A stretch of DNA of 52,873 nucleotides from an uncultured Bacteroides sp. (GTDB lineage Bacteria > Bacteroidota > Bacteroidia > Bacteroidales > Bacteroidaceae): positions 1-52,873 of the forward strand of contig UQPQ01000019.1 of assembly GCA_900542985.1 (NCBI GenBank). The letters are read 5' to 3'. The notes below the pieces were generated by a model. The model was given only the letters and a program-made list of their open reading frames with translations, made no database searches and was not told the DNA's origin. The first letter of the stretch is position 1, and the number at the start of each line of letters is the position of its first letter. Shown piece after piece: positions 8,370 through 16,627 of this stretch. The position numbers and the translations under genes were made by a program.

Positions 8370-10058
8370 ATGGCAGACGATAAAAAAATTATCTTTTCAA
8401 TGGTTGGAGTGAGCAAGTCATTCCAAAACAATAAGCAGGTATTGAAAGACATCTACCTTTCTTTTTTCTATGGTGCTAAAATCGGTATCATCGGTCTGAA
8501 CGGTTCGGGTAAATCTACGTTGATGAAGATTATTGCCGGATTGGATAAGAACTATCAGGGAGAGGTGGTATTCTCTCCGGGATATTCGGTAGGATATTTG
8601 GCACAGGAGCCTCATTTGGACGATACAAAAACCGTCAAAGAGGTAGTGATGGAAGGAGTACAGCCTATTGTAGATACATTGGCTGAATATGAAGAAATAA
8701 ACAATAAGTTTGGTTTGCCGGAGTATTATGAAGATCCGGAGAAGATGGATGCTTTGTTTGCACGTCAGGCCGAGCTGCAAGATATTATCGATGCAACTGA
8801 TGCGTGGAATCTTGATTCCAAACTGGAACGTGCAATGGATGCATTACGTTGTCCGCCCGAAGACCAGTCGGTGAAGAACCTTTCCGGAGGAGAGCGCCGC
8901 CGTGTGGCTTTGTGTCGTTTGTTGTTGCAGAAACCGGATATCTTGTTGCTCGATGAGCCTACCAACCACCTTGATGCTGAAAGTATCGACTGGCTGGAAC
9001 AGCACTTGCAGCAGTATGAAGGAACGGTAATTGCGGTAACACACGACCGTTACTTCCTGGATCATGTAGCTGGATGGATTTTGGAACTCGACCGTGGGGA
9101 AGGTATTCCATGGAAGGGGAATTACTCAAGTTGGCTGGAGCAGAAGACCAAACGTATGGAGATGGAAGAAAAGACTGCAAGCAAGCGTCGTAAAACTCTG
9201 GAACGTGAGTTGGAATGGGTGCGCATGGCTCCAAAAGCTCGTCAGGCTAAGGGTAAAGCTCGTCTGAATTCATACGATAAGTTGCTGAATGAAGATGTGA
9301 AGGAAAAGGAAGAAAAACTGGAAATCTTCATCCCGAACGGTCCTCGTCTGGGTAATAAGGTTATTGAAGCGCAACATGTGGCAAAAGCGTACGGAGACAA
9401 GTTGCTGTTTGATGACTTGAACTTCATGCTTCCTCCTAACGGTATCGTAGGAGTAATTGGTCCGAACGGTGCCGGTAAGACTACTTTGTTCCGTTTGATT
9501 ATGGGACTTGAAACTCCGGATAAAGGAAACTTTGAAGTGGGTGAAACTGTAAAGGTGGCTTACGTAGACCAGCAGCATAAGGATATTGACCCGAACAAGA
9601 CTGTATATCAGGTTATCAGTGGTGGAAACGATTTGATTCGCATGGGAAACCGTGATGTAAATGCTCGCGCATATCTGAGCCGTTTCAACTTCTCTGGTTC
9701 CGATCAGGAAAAACTTTGTGGTATGCTTTCGGGTGGTGAACGTAATCGTCTGCACTTGGCTATGGCTTTGAAGGAAGAAGGTAACGTGTTGTTGCTTGAC
9801 GAGCCGACCAATGATATCGACGTGAATACACTGCGTGCGCTGGAAGAAGGTTTGGAAGACTTTGCCGGATGTGCAGTAGTCATCAGTCACGACCGCTGGT
9901 TCCTCGACCGTATTTGTACTCATATTCTTGCATTCGAAGGAAACAGCGAAGTGTTCTTCTTCGAAGGTTCGTATACAGAGTATGAAGAAAATAAGATGAA
10001 ACGTATGGGTAATGTAGAGCCTAAACGTGTACGTTACCGTAAACTGATGGAAGATTAA
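8370..10058 (+). CDS. ettA: Energy-dependent translational throttle protein EttA (ABC-F)
   Basis: A soluble ABC-F ATPase that binds the ribosomal E site and gates the move into elongation according to ATP/ADP level (established for E. coli EttA). Two ABC domains are complete. The first has Walker A GLNGSGKST (42-50), signature LSGGERRR (171-178) and Walker B LLLDEPTNH (192-200). The second has GPNGAGKTT (364-372), LSGGERNR (453-460) and LLLDEPTND (474-482). The charged linker (about 250-320) is the ribosome-contacting arm region. The 562 residues match EttA length and there are no membrane segments, so it is not a transporter. A compact terminator follows. Confidence 0.95.
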   Translation: MADDKKIIFSMVGVSKSFQNNKQVLKDIYLSFFYGAKIGIIGLNGSGKSTLMKIIAGLDKNYQGEVVFSPGYSVGYLAQEPHLDDTKTVKEVVMEGVQPIVDTLAEYEEINNKFGLPEYYEDPEKMDALFARQAELQDIIDATDAWNLDSKLERAMDALRCPPEDQSVKNLSGGERRRVALCRLLLQKPDILLLDEPTNHLDAESIDWLEQHLQQYEGTVIAVTHDRYFLDHVAGWILELDRGEGIPWKGNYSSWLEQKTKRMEMEEKTASKRRKTLERELEWVRMAPKARQAKGKARLNSYDKLLNEDVKEKEEKLEIFIPNGPRLGNKVIEAQHVAKAYGDKLLFDDLNFMLPPNGIVGVIGPNGAGKTTLFRLIMGLETPDKGNFEVGETVKVAYVDQQHKDIDPNKTVYQVISGGNDLIRMGNRDVNARAYLSRFNFSGSDQEKLCGMLSGGERNRLHLAMALKEEGNVLLLDEPTNDIDVNTLRALEEGLEDFAGCAVVISHDRWFLDRICTHILAFEGNSEVFFFEGSYTEYEENKMKRMGNVEPKRVRYRKLMED

Positions 10059-10084
10059 GTATAAATATCTTGTTTCATTATATG

Positions 10085-10120
10085 AAAAAAGCTGTTCCTT
10101 TTGAGGGAACAGCTTTTTTT
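10085..10120. terminator. Two-way terminator between ettA and the FadL-like gene
   Basis: AAAAAAGCTGTTCC pairs with GGAACAGCTTTTTTT around a TTTTGAG loop. The A/T tracts on both sides make it usable from either strand; both flanking genes end here. Confidence 0.9.
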
Positions 10121-10147
10121 ATTGATGTTTGTGATGTGTGTCTGGAA

Positions 10148-11500
10148 TCAGAACATATAGTTCAAACTTAAGCCGAATACTTTGTTGGTACGGCTGTAAG
10201 TATCAGTTCCCGGAACTTTTGTTCCGTTGTAGTCGTCTGTGGATTTAGTATAGTCACTGTAGTTGGTCCAGAAGTAAGCTATATCCATGTTGAGTGATTG
10301 AGTAAAGTGTACTCTTGCACCGAATCCGATAGAATAAGAGTCGCAATAGAAGCTTGTATCTGTCTGGAAGTCATCACTCAATCCGTAGTTTGTCTTTTGG
10401 AAACCACCGCTGACGGTAAGTCTTTTGATAACATCCCATTCTACACCGGCAAGGTATTCATGTGTACCGTGCTTAAGAGTCTTTTGGCGGTTGTTCAGCA
10501 TACCTGCATGTTTGTCATCGAAAAAGTGATATTCTACAGAAGCACGCAGAGTAGGCAAAATTTCGTATTGTGCTGCTACACTCAAGAATGAAGGAATATC
10601 ACTGGGAGTTTGCTCACCATCGGCATAAGGCTTGATTACTTCATCAGGAATTCCGGCTGGAACATTCAGCGTATTTGTTTTGTTTTCTATATTCAGATTC
10701 GTCTTGAATTCGTATTTTGCTGCCAAATTCAGTTTGCCAAGCTTAGCATCTATACCCAATATCGGAGTAACACCCCATCCGCTTTGCTGGCAGTCCAAGT
10801 CCATAGTCATCAGCTCTGCTCCTCCAAGTTCCTTGATAAGGTTTGCTTTAAGGTATCCTTCATAGCTACTCTTCACATAGTTCATTCGTCCTCCTACGTA
10901 TGCAGACAGCCAGTCGTTTATTTTATAGGAAATACCCAACTGTGCACCATAGATATATTGTGTACCGTCAAGAGCACTGTTGATTGTAACCATTTCTGCT
11001 CCAATAGGCTGACCGGCAGCAACAGATTGCTGGAAAATACCTGCCTTTACGAGTGAGTTGAACATAGGAAGACCGTTATCGAATGAGGCTTTACCACCTC
11101 CACCTGTGATTGCAAATCCTGCAGAGATTGTCCAGTCTCCTTTTTTATATAATCCCTGAAATGAAGGTATGAAAGGTGCTGATGCTGTACCTTCATAATA
11201 TTCGTTTGCATTCATCAGTTCAGGCTTGCCATTGCTGACGCCTTTGAATGTGGTGTAGTTAGCATGAATACCGCGTGTCTGATAGGCACTCTGTCCAGTC
11301 AGAGAAAGGTGAAACCCGTCTCTTTCAAGAAAAGCCAGACCGGCTGGATTGCTGTATACTCCGTCTACATCGATAGAAGCACCGCGTGCTACCATACGCA
11401 GAAAGGCAGCATGTTGATTCGTATTTGTCAGATAATCCCCTCCAAAAGTTGGAATTGAAACAATTAGTGCAGCTGCGCTAATAAGTAGTTTTTTTCTCAT
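10148..11500 (-). CDS. OmpP1/FadL-family outer membrane protein
   Basis: An outer-membrane beta-barrel of 450 residues with a cleavable signal peptide (MRKKLLISAAALIVSIPTFG). After it, FLRMVARGASIDVDGVYSNP matches the FadL N-terminal segment that in the family forms the plug ahead of the barrel. Alternating hydrophobic strands run to the end, which finishes in NYMF, an aromatic barrel terminus. FadL homologues take up long-chain fatty acids or other hydrophobic compounds; the substrate here is not known. The promoter at 11529-11559 is almost ideal. It is monocistronic and converges on ettA. Confidence 0.9.
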   Translation of the reverse strand: MRKKLLISAAALIVSIPTFGGDYLTNTNQHAAFLRMVARGASIDVDGVYSNPAGLAFLERDGFHLSLTGQSAYQTRGIHANYTTFKGVSNGKPELMNANEYYEGTASAPFIPSFQGLYKKGDWTISAGFAITGGGGKASFDNGLPMFNSLVKAGIFQQSVAAGQPIGAEMVTINSALDGTQYIYGAQLGISYKINDWLSAYVGGRMNYVKSSYEGYLKANLIKELGGAELMTMDLDCQQSGWGVTPILGIDAKLGKLNLAAKYEFKTNLNIENKTNTLNVPAGIPDEVIKPYADGEQTPSDIPSFLSVAAQYEILPTLRASVEYHFFDDKHAGMLNNRQKTLKHGTHEYLAGVEWDVIKRLTVSGGFQKTNYGLSDDFQTDTSFYCDSYSIGFGARVHFTQSLNMDIAYFWTNYSDYTKSTDDYNGTKVPGTDTYSRTNKVFGLSLNYMF

Positions 11501-11528
11501 TTGTTAGGTGTTTAGTAAAAATTCGGCG

Positions 11529-11559
11529 CAAAGATAGGATAAAATTGCACATTAACAAA
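11529..11559 (-). promoter_or_regulatory. Promoter of the FadL-like gene
   Basis: On the minus strand TTTG (11559-11556) is followed after exactly 19 bases by TATCTTTG (11536-11529). The gene's ATG lies about 28 bases further on. One of the best promoter matches in the window. Confidence 0.85.
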
Positions 11560-11801
11560 ATTTATGTGTAGATGATGCTGCTTGATAATATTATTTGAAA
11601 TAGTTTTTATTGAAATTAATTTGTTTCTTTCGCAGGAGGTGAAATGGATGGGTAAGTGTAGTTTGATAAAATAAGAAAGATATTGTTTGGATATTTAAAG
11701 GCAATGGAGTATGGTGAACATTTTCGGATTTTCAAGAATGAGGCCTCTTATATCAATCTATCTCTTTTGTTCCTTTTGATGATAAATACGCATAAAAACC
11801 G

Positions 11802-11809
11802 TATCTTTG
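11802..11809 (+). promoter_or_regulatory. -7 element that fixes the MATE start
   Basis: TATCTTTG matches the -7 consensus. Transcription would begin near 11816, downstream of the upstream in-frame ATG codons at 11683 and 11704, so the true start must be the ATG pair at 11842/11845. Confidence 0.65.
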
Positions 11810-11844
11810 TGCAATCTTACCGTCATTTAAATCATTTGTACATG

Positions 11845-13167
11845 ATGTATACCAATAAAGAAATCTGGAATGTGACCTATCCGATTTTTCTCGGACTTTT
11901 GGCACAGAACGTGATAAATGTAACCGATACGGCTTTCTTAGGCCATGTAGGTGAAGTAGCCTTAGGAGCTGCTGCGATGGGAGGATTACTGTATATTTGT
12001 ATTTATACAGTCGCATTTGGTTTTAGTGTAGGTTCTCAGATTCTGATAGCCCGACGCAATGGTGAAGGTAATTACCGCTCTGTTGGACCGGTGATGTGGC
12101 AGGGAACTGTCTTTAGTTTTGTAATGGCTGTGGTATTGTTGGGAGTCATGTATTTGTCTGCAGCTCCTTTGGTGCGTATGTTGATTACTTCGGACGATAT
12201 TTTTCATGCCACATACGAGTTTTTTACCTGGCGTATATGGGGATTCTTATTTGCTTTTGTCAACGTAATGTTTCGTGCCTTGTATATTGGCATTACTCAG
12301 ACCAAGGTTTTGACAATGAATGCCATTGTAATGGCAGTGATTAATGTGTTCTTAGATTATGTACTGGTCTTTGGTGCTTGGGGACTTCCGGAGATGGGAG
12401 TACGTGGAGCGGCTTTGGCTTCTGTCATAGCGGAAGCTTCTTCTATGCTGTTTTTCTTTATTTATACCTATTGTAAGGTAGATCGTAAGAAATATGGTTT
12501 AAATCGTTTCGGCCGCTTTGAACCGGCTATGGTCATGCGTATTTTACGTATTTCCTGCTTTACGATGGTACAGTATTTTTTAGCGATGGCCATCTGGTTT
12601 GTATTTTTCATGGCACTCGAACGTTTGGGACAACGTCAGTTGGCTATTGCCAATATTGTACGTAGCGTATACATTGTATTACTTATTCCGGTACAGGCTC
12701 TTTCTACTACAGCCAATACATTGGTAAGTAATCTGATTGGTTCGGGTGGAGCTTCTTTAGTTATCCGTTTGTTGCATAAGATTTCCAGGATGTCATTCCT
12801 TATAATGATAGGATGTGTAGCGCTTTGTGTACTCTTTCCGCAGGTAATCTTGTCGGTCTATACTAACGAAGAAGCTTTGCTACGGGAATCGGTGTCGGCA
12901 CTGTATGTGGTTTGCGGAGCTATGTTGATATCTTCGATGGCTAATGTCTATTTTAATGGAATATCCGGTACGGGTAATACACAGGCCGCTTTGATTTTGG
13001 AAGTCTTTGTGCAGGTGTTTTATGCCTTGTATATTGTAGTAGTGGGAATGGTATGGAAGGCTCCTGTAGATGTTTGCTTTACTACCGAGCTGATTTATTA
13101 TACTCTGATGCTGGCAGGTAGCATCATTTATCTGAAAAAAGCAAAATGGCAGAATAAAAAGATTTGA
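11845..13167 (+). CDS. MATE-family efflux transporter (first of two)
   Basis: Inner-membrane multidrug/toxin antiporter of about 440 residues and 12 helices, driven by a Na+ or H+ gradient in the family. It begins MYTNKEIWNVTYPIFLGLLA, the usual MATE opening, and shows the second family segment WGLPEMGVRGAALASVIAE near residue 190. The open frame extends back to 11683, but the extra residues have no homology-like features and lie upstream of the -7 box at 11802. The ATG at 11842 is an equally possible start. A second, not closely similar MATE protein is at 41023. The substrate is unknown. The ffh promoter overlaps its last codons. Confidence 0.9.
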   Translation: MYTNKEIWNVTYPIFLGLLAQNVINVTDTAFLGHVGEVALGAAAMGGLLYICIYTVAFGFSVGSQILIARRNGEGNYRSVGPVMWQGTVFSFVMAVVLLGVMYLSAAPLVRMLITSDDIFHATYEFFTWRIWGFLFAFVNVMFRALYIGITQTKVLTMNAIVMAVINVFLDYVLVFGAWGLPEMGVRGAALASVIAEASSMLFFFIYTYCKVDRKKYGLNRFGRFEPAMVMRILRISCFTMVQYFLAMAIWFVFFMALERLGQRQLAIANIVRSVYIVLLIPVQALSTTANTLVSNLIGSGGASLVIRLLHKISRMSFLIMIGCVALCVLFPQVILSVYTNEEALLRESVSALYVVCGAMLISSMANVYFNGISGTGNTQAALILEVFVQVFYALYIVVVGMVWKAPVDVCFTTELIYYTLMLAGSIIYLKKAKWQNKKI

Positions 13168-13192
13168 GTATAATGATTTTTTTGTAATTTTG
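13163..13192 (+). promoter_or_regulatory. Promoter of ffh
   Basis: TTTG at 13163-13166, an 18-base spacer and TAATTTTG at 13185-13192. The TTTG overlaps the MATE stop codon. Confidence 0.8.
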
Positions 13193-13232
13193 CACCTCGT
13201 TGTAAAAGAAGAAATTAAGATAAATAAGAGAT

Positions 13233-14558
13233 ATGTTCGACAATTTAAGTGAAAGACTGGAACGGTCGTTTAAGATTTTGAAAGGTGAGGGTAAGATTAC
13301 CGAAATCAATGTAGCCGAAACCTTGAAAGATGTACGTCGTGCATTGTTGGATGCCGATGTGAACTATAAAGTAGCAAAAAACTTTACAGATACAGTAAAA
13401 GAAAAGGCATTGGGGCAGAACGTGCTGACAGCCGTTAAACCCAGCCAGTTGATGGTCAAAATCGTACACGACGAGTTGACTCAGTTGATGGGTGGTGAAA
13501 CTGCCGAAATTGAACTGAAAAACCGTCCGGCCATTATCTTGATGTCTGGTCTTCAGGGATCTGGTAAGACCACTTTCTCAGGAAAGTTGGCCCGTATGTT
13601 GAAGGCGAAGAAGAACCGCAAGCCGTTGCTGGTAGCCTGCGACGTATATCGTCCTGCTGCTATCGAACAGTTGAAGGTACTTGGACAGCAGATTGAAGTG
13701 CCTGTATATAGCGAGTTGGACAGCAAAGATCCTGTACAGATTGCACTGAATGCCATTCAGGAAGCAAAGGCAAAAGGTTATGACTTGGTGATTGTCGATA
13801 CTGCCGGTCGTCTGGCTATCGATGAGCAGATGATGAACGAAATCGAAGCAATCAAGAAAGCCATCAATCCGGATGAAACCTTGTTTGTGGTAGATGCCAT
13901 GACCGGTCAAGATGCTGTAAATACAGCACGTGAATTCAACGAACGTCTCGATTTCAATGGTGTGGTATTGACCAAACTCGATGGTGATACTCGTGGTGGT
14001 GCTGCCTTGTCTATCCGTACGGTTGTAAACAAGCCTATCAAGTTTGTGGGTACTGGCGAAAAGCTGGATGCTGTTGACCAGTTCCACCCTGCACGTATGG
14101 CAGACCGTATCCTGGGTATGGGTGATATTGTTTCACTGGTAGAACGTGCACAGGAACAATACGATGAGGAAGAAGCAAAACGCCTGCAGAAGAAGATCCA
14201 GAAGAACCAGTTCGACTTCAATGACTTCCTTACTCAGATTCACCAGATCAAGAAGATGGGTAACCTGAAAGAACTGGCATCCATGATTCCGGGTGTAGGA
14301 AAAGCTATTAAAGATATTGATATCGATGATAATGCATTCAAGAGTATCGAAGCAATTATCTACTCAATGACTCCGGAAGAACGTACCCATCCGGAAATTT
14401 TGAACGGAAGTCGTCGTACTCGTATTGCGAAAGGTAGTGGTACCAGCATTCAGGAAGTAAATCGTTTGCTCAAGCAATTCGATTCTACTCGTAAGATGAT
14501 GAAGATGGTAACTGGTAGCAAAATGGCAGGTATGATGCAGAAGATGAAAAAAAGATAA
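13233..14558 (+). CDS. ffh: Signal recognition particle protein Ffh (SRP54)
   Basis: GTPase subunit of the bacterial signal recognition particle; with 4.5S RNA it captures signal sequences at the ribosome and docks on FtsY at the membrane. At 441 residues it has the N domain (1-90), the G domain with P-loop GLQGSGKTT (106-114), DTAGR (189-193) and TKLD (247-250), and the methionine-rich M domain (about 300-441) ending KMVTGSKMAGMMQKMKKR, which binds RNA and signal peptides. No 4.5S RNA gene was found in the window. It has its own promoter and terminator. Its codon usage is clean, as expected for a well-expressed housekeeping gene. Confidence 0.97.
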   Translation: MFDNLSERLERSFKILKGEGKITEINVAETLKDVRRALLDADVNYKVAKNFTDTVKEKALGQNVLTAVKPSQLMVKIVHDELTQLMGGETAEIELKNRPAIILMSGLQGSGKTTFSGKLARMLKAKKNRKPLLVACDVYRPAAIEQLKVLGQQIEVPVYSELDSKDPVQIALNAIQEAKAKGYDLVIVDTAGRLAIDEQMMNEIEAIKKAINPDETLFVVDAMTGQDAVNTAREFNERLDFNGVVLTKLDGDTRGGAALSIRTVVNKPIKFVGTGEKLDAVDQFHPARMADRILGMGDIVSLVERAQEQYDEEEAKRLQKKIQKNQFDFNDFLTQIHQIKKMGNLKELASMIPGVGKAIKDIDIDDNAFKSIEAIIYSMTPEERTHPEILNGSRRTRIAKGSGTSIQEVNRLLKQFDSTRKMMKMVTGSKMAGMMQKMKKR

Positions 14559-14611
14559 ACATTTTCTATTTCATGATTTGCACTGTCTGCTGTAAGGATA
14601 GTGTAATATAT

Positions 14612-14654
14612 AGAAGCCGATGTTATTCGCATGAATAATATCGGCTTCTTTGTT
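14612..14654. terminator. Terminator after ffh
   Basis: AGAAGCCGATGTTATT pairs with AATAATATCGGCTTCT around CGCATG, followed by TTGTT. It is 53 bases past the ffh stop and 77 bases from the converging namZ stop. Confidence 0.8.
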
Positions 14655-14730
14655 ATCTTATGGTTTTGTATAGCAGAAAAGTGAAAATCTGTATTAATGT
14701 TTTTACAGGTACCTTTTTGGGATGAGGCTG

Positions 14731-15945
14731 TCAATTAACTCCCATCAGTGTGACGGATGTGTGTTCATTATCTGTATATAGTAGATACAAGGCCCGTTTC
14801 CTGCAGTATTCTTTTAATTCTTGTTGCCAGGCAATTCGAATTTCGGCTTCTGTTTTTCCTTGTATAATTCCTTTACGTACCAGATCGGTTCCCATCAGCA
14901 AGTCAAACCATCGGGGGCGGGTGAAGAATTCATTCTCTTTGTGTTGCTGTTTGTATTTCTGATACCAGTTTATTACATATTGAAGCGATAATCCTTTGGG
15001 AGGAGCGATGTGTTGCAAGTTGTCGCCATAGCAATATTGGTCTTTGTGTAGCGGATTCTTATCGAACCCCTCCAATGCACGTGGCATGAAGCGAAAGCAG
15101 GAGTCTGAGAAAGAAAGAAGGGGTGTACCCAATACCTGAAAAGGATGAAGAGTTCCTCTTCCTACACTGACAGAGGTTCCTTCGAACGGGCAGAGCGATG
15201 GGTAGAGAGCAATAGCCTGATCGTTGGGAAGATTGGGAGAAGGTTTCACGGGTAGTGAATAGGCTTCTCCATGCTGCCATCCTTCTACCGGTACGATAGT
15301 CAGATTGCAGTGTAGTCCGTTGCCCAGCCATTTTTCTCCATTTATCATTTGTGCCGTTTCTCCCATTGTGCAGCCATGCAAGACCGGAATGGGAAGCATT
15401 CCTACAAAACTTTTATAGGCAGGTTTCAGTACAGGTCCATCTACATAATCACATGGATTGGGGCGGTCGAGAACTACAAGTTCTTTATCATTTTCTGCAC
15501 AAGCCTGCATCACATAATATAATGTACTGATATAAGTGTAGAATCGGGCGCCAACATCTTGAATGTCGAATACCACGGCATCAATACCTTTCAGTTGTTC
15601 GGGTTGTGGCTTCTTGTTTTTTCCATACAATGATACAATAGGCAAGCCGGTTTTCAAATCAGTGCCGTTCTTGATAACTTCTCCCGCGTCAGCTGTTCCT
15701 CTGAATCCATGTTCAGGTGCAAATATTTTAGTGACATGTATACCCGATTGGAGTAATGTGTCCAGTAAATGGATACCGTTTGTCGTAATAGAAGTCTGAT
15801 TGACAATCAAGGCAATTTGTTTATCCCTCAGCAGAGGCAATGTCAGCTCTGTACGGTCGGCTCCGCACCGTACTTGGGCCCATACCGGAGTACATGAAAG
15901 ACAAAGAAAGAAGAACAGGTTAATGAATAGCAGCTTATATTTCAT
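14731..15945 (-). CDS. namZ: Exo-beta-N-acetylmuramidase NamZ-like (DUF1343)
   Basis: Likely releases terminal N-acetylmuramic acid from peptidoglycan fragments, the activity shown for NamZ family members. 404 residues from the chosen start, with a signal peptide (MKYKLLFINLFFFLCLSC...VWAQ), so it is exported, probably to the periplasm. A cysteine in the peptide gives some chance of a lipoprotein. Family motifs include TSITTNGIHLLD, FAPEHGFRG, VFDIQDVGARFYTYISTL and DRPNPCDYVDGP. The open frame extends 11 codons further, but those lie at or upstream of the predicted transcription start from the TATCTTTG box at 15983-15976, so the inner ATG is preferred. The gene is divergent from the HD hydrolase. 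Confidence 0.85.
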   Translation of the reverse strand: MKYKLLFINLFFFLCLSCTPVWAQVRCGADRTELTLPLLRDKQIALIVNQTSITTNGIHLLDTLLQSGIHVTKIFAPEHGFRGTADAGEVIKNGTDLKTGLPIVSLYGKNKKPQPEQLKGIDAVVFDIQDVGARFYTYISTLYYVMQACAENDKELVVLDRPNPCDYVDGPVLKPAYKSFVGMLPIPVLHGCTMGETAQMINGEKWLGNGLHCNLTIVPVEGWQHGEAYSLPVKPSPNLPNDQAIALYPSLCPFEGTSVSVGRGTLHPFQVLGTPLLSFSDSCFRFMPRALEGFDKNPLHKDQYCYGDNLQHIAPPKGLSLQYVINWYQKYKQQHKENEFFTRPRWFDLLMGTDLVRKGIIQGKTEAEIRIAWQQELKEYCRKRALYLLYTDNEHTSVTLMGVN

Positions 15946-15965
15946 GGTAAACCGATTATTTTTAG

Positions 15966-15983
15966 TAGTTTTGTACAAAGATA
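15966..15983. promoter_or_regulatory. Back-to-back -7 elements of namZ and the HD gene
   Basis: Plus strand TAGTTTTG at 15966-15973 and minus strand TATCTTTG at 15983-15976 are only two bases apart. Two polymerases could not occupy both at once, so the genes may be expressed in competition. Confidence 0.65.
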
Positions 15984-16005
15984 ATAAAAACTAAACCAAG
16001 AAAAA

Positions 16006-16542
16006 ATGAATCCTTTGGCTTTGATTGATAAATACTACCCGGTTGATAATGAGTTGAAACATATTTTGTTGGTACATAGCCGTTCGGTGGCAGACAAGGC
16101 ACTGGCTATGGCTCGTAATCATCCGGAATTGCAGTTAGACTTGTCTTTTATTGAAGAAGCTGCCATGTTACACGATATCGGTATCTTTCTTACAGATGCT
16201 TCGGGTATCGGTTGTTACGGAATACATCCTTATATTTGTCATGGATATTTGGGAGCAGAGCTGGTGGCAGCCGAAGGTTTTCCCCGTCATGCTTTAGTGT
16301 GCGAACGTCATACTGGAGCAGGAATCTCTTTGCAGAATATCATAGAACAGGAGTTGCCTATTCCACATCGCGAGATGTTGCCGGTAAGCCTGGAAGAACA
16401 GATTATATGTTTTGCAGATAAGTTCTTTTCAAAAACTAAATTGGATAAGGAAAAATCGATAGAAAAGGCACGGAAGAGTGTGGCTCGTTTTGGAGAAGAA
16501 GGCGGCAAACGTTTTGATGAGTGGTGTAAGCTGTTTTTGTAA
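16006..16542 (+). CDS. HD-domain phosphohydrolase
   Basis: A small cytosolic metal-dependent hydrolase of 178 residues. HD-superfamily residues are visible: H24 in LLVHSRSVADKAL, the HD pair in AAMLHDIGIF (about 53-54), the later His positions in HPYICHGYLGAELV and CERHTGAG, and the final Asp in ICFADKFFSK. The substrate is unknown; relatives include nucleotide and tRNA-processing hydrolases (YqeK-like and uncharacterised proteins). It has its own promoter box at 15966-15973 and lies 85 bases upstream of lptD, which has a separate box, so the two need not be one operon. Confidence 0.85.
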   Translation: MNPLALIDKYYPVDNELKHILLVHSRSVADKALAMARNHPELQLDLSFIEEAAMLHDIGIFLTDASGIGCYGIHPYICHGYLGAELVAAEGFPRHALVCERHTGAGISLQNIIEQELPIPHREMLPVSLEEQIICFADKFFSKTKLDKEKSIEKARKSVARFGEEGGKRFDEWCKLFL

Positions 16543-16593
16543 CTAAAATACATTAAAAACAGCGTGTTTCGCATTTATTTAGAGGATAATGTT

Positions 16594-16601
16594 TACTTTT
16601 G
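16594..16601 (+). promoter_or_regulatory. -7 element upstream of lptD
   Basis: TACTTTTG, 27 bases before the lptD ATG. The -33 position shows only TTTC (near 16566), so the promoter may be of medium strength. Confidence 0.55.
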
Positions 16602-16627
16602 TACCGCATTGCGTAAAAAATGAATGA

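Noticed and set aside
11683..11841. N-terminal 53-residue extension of the first MATE protein
   Set aside because: It lies upstream of the TATCTTTG box at 11802 and has no MATE-like features.
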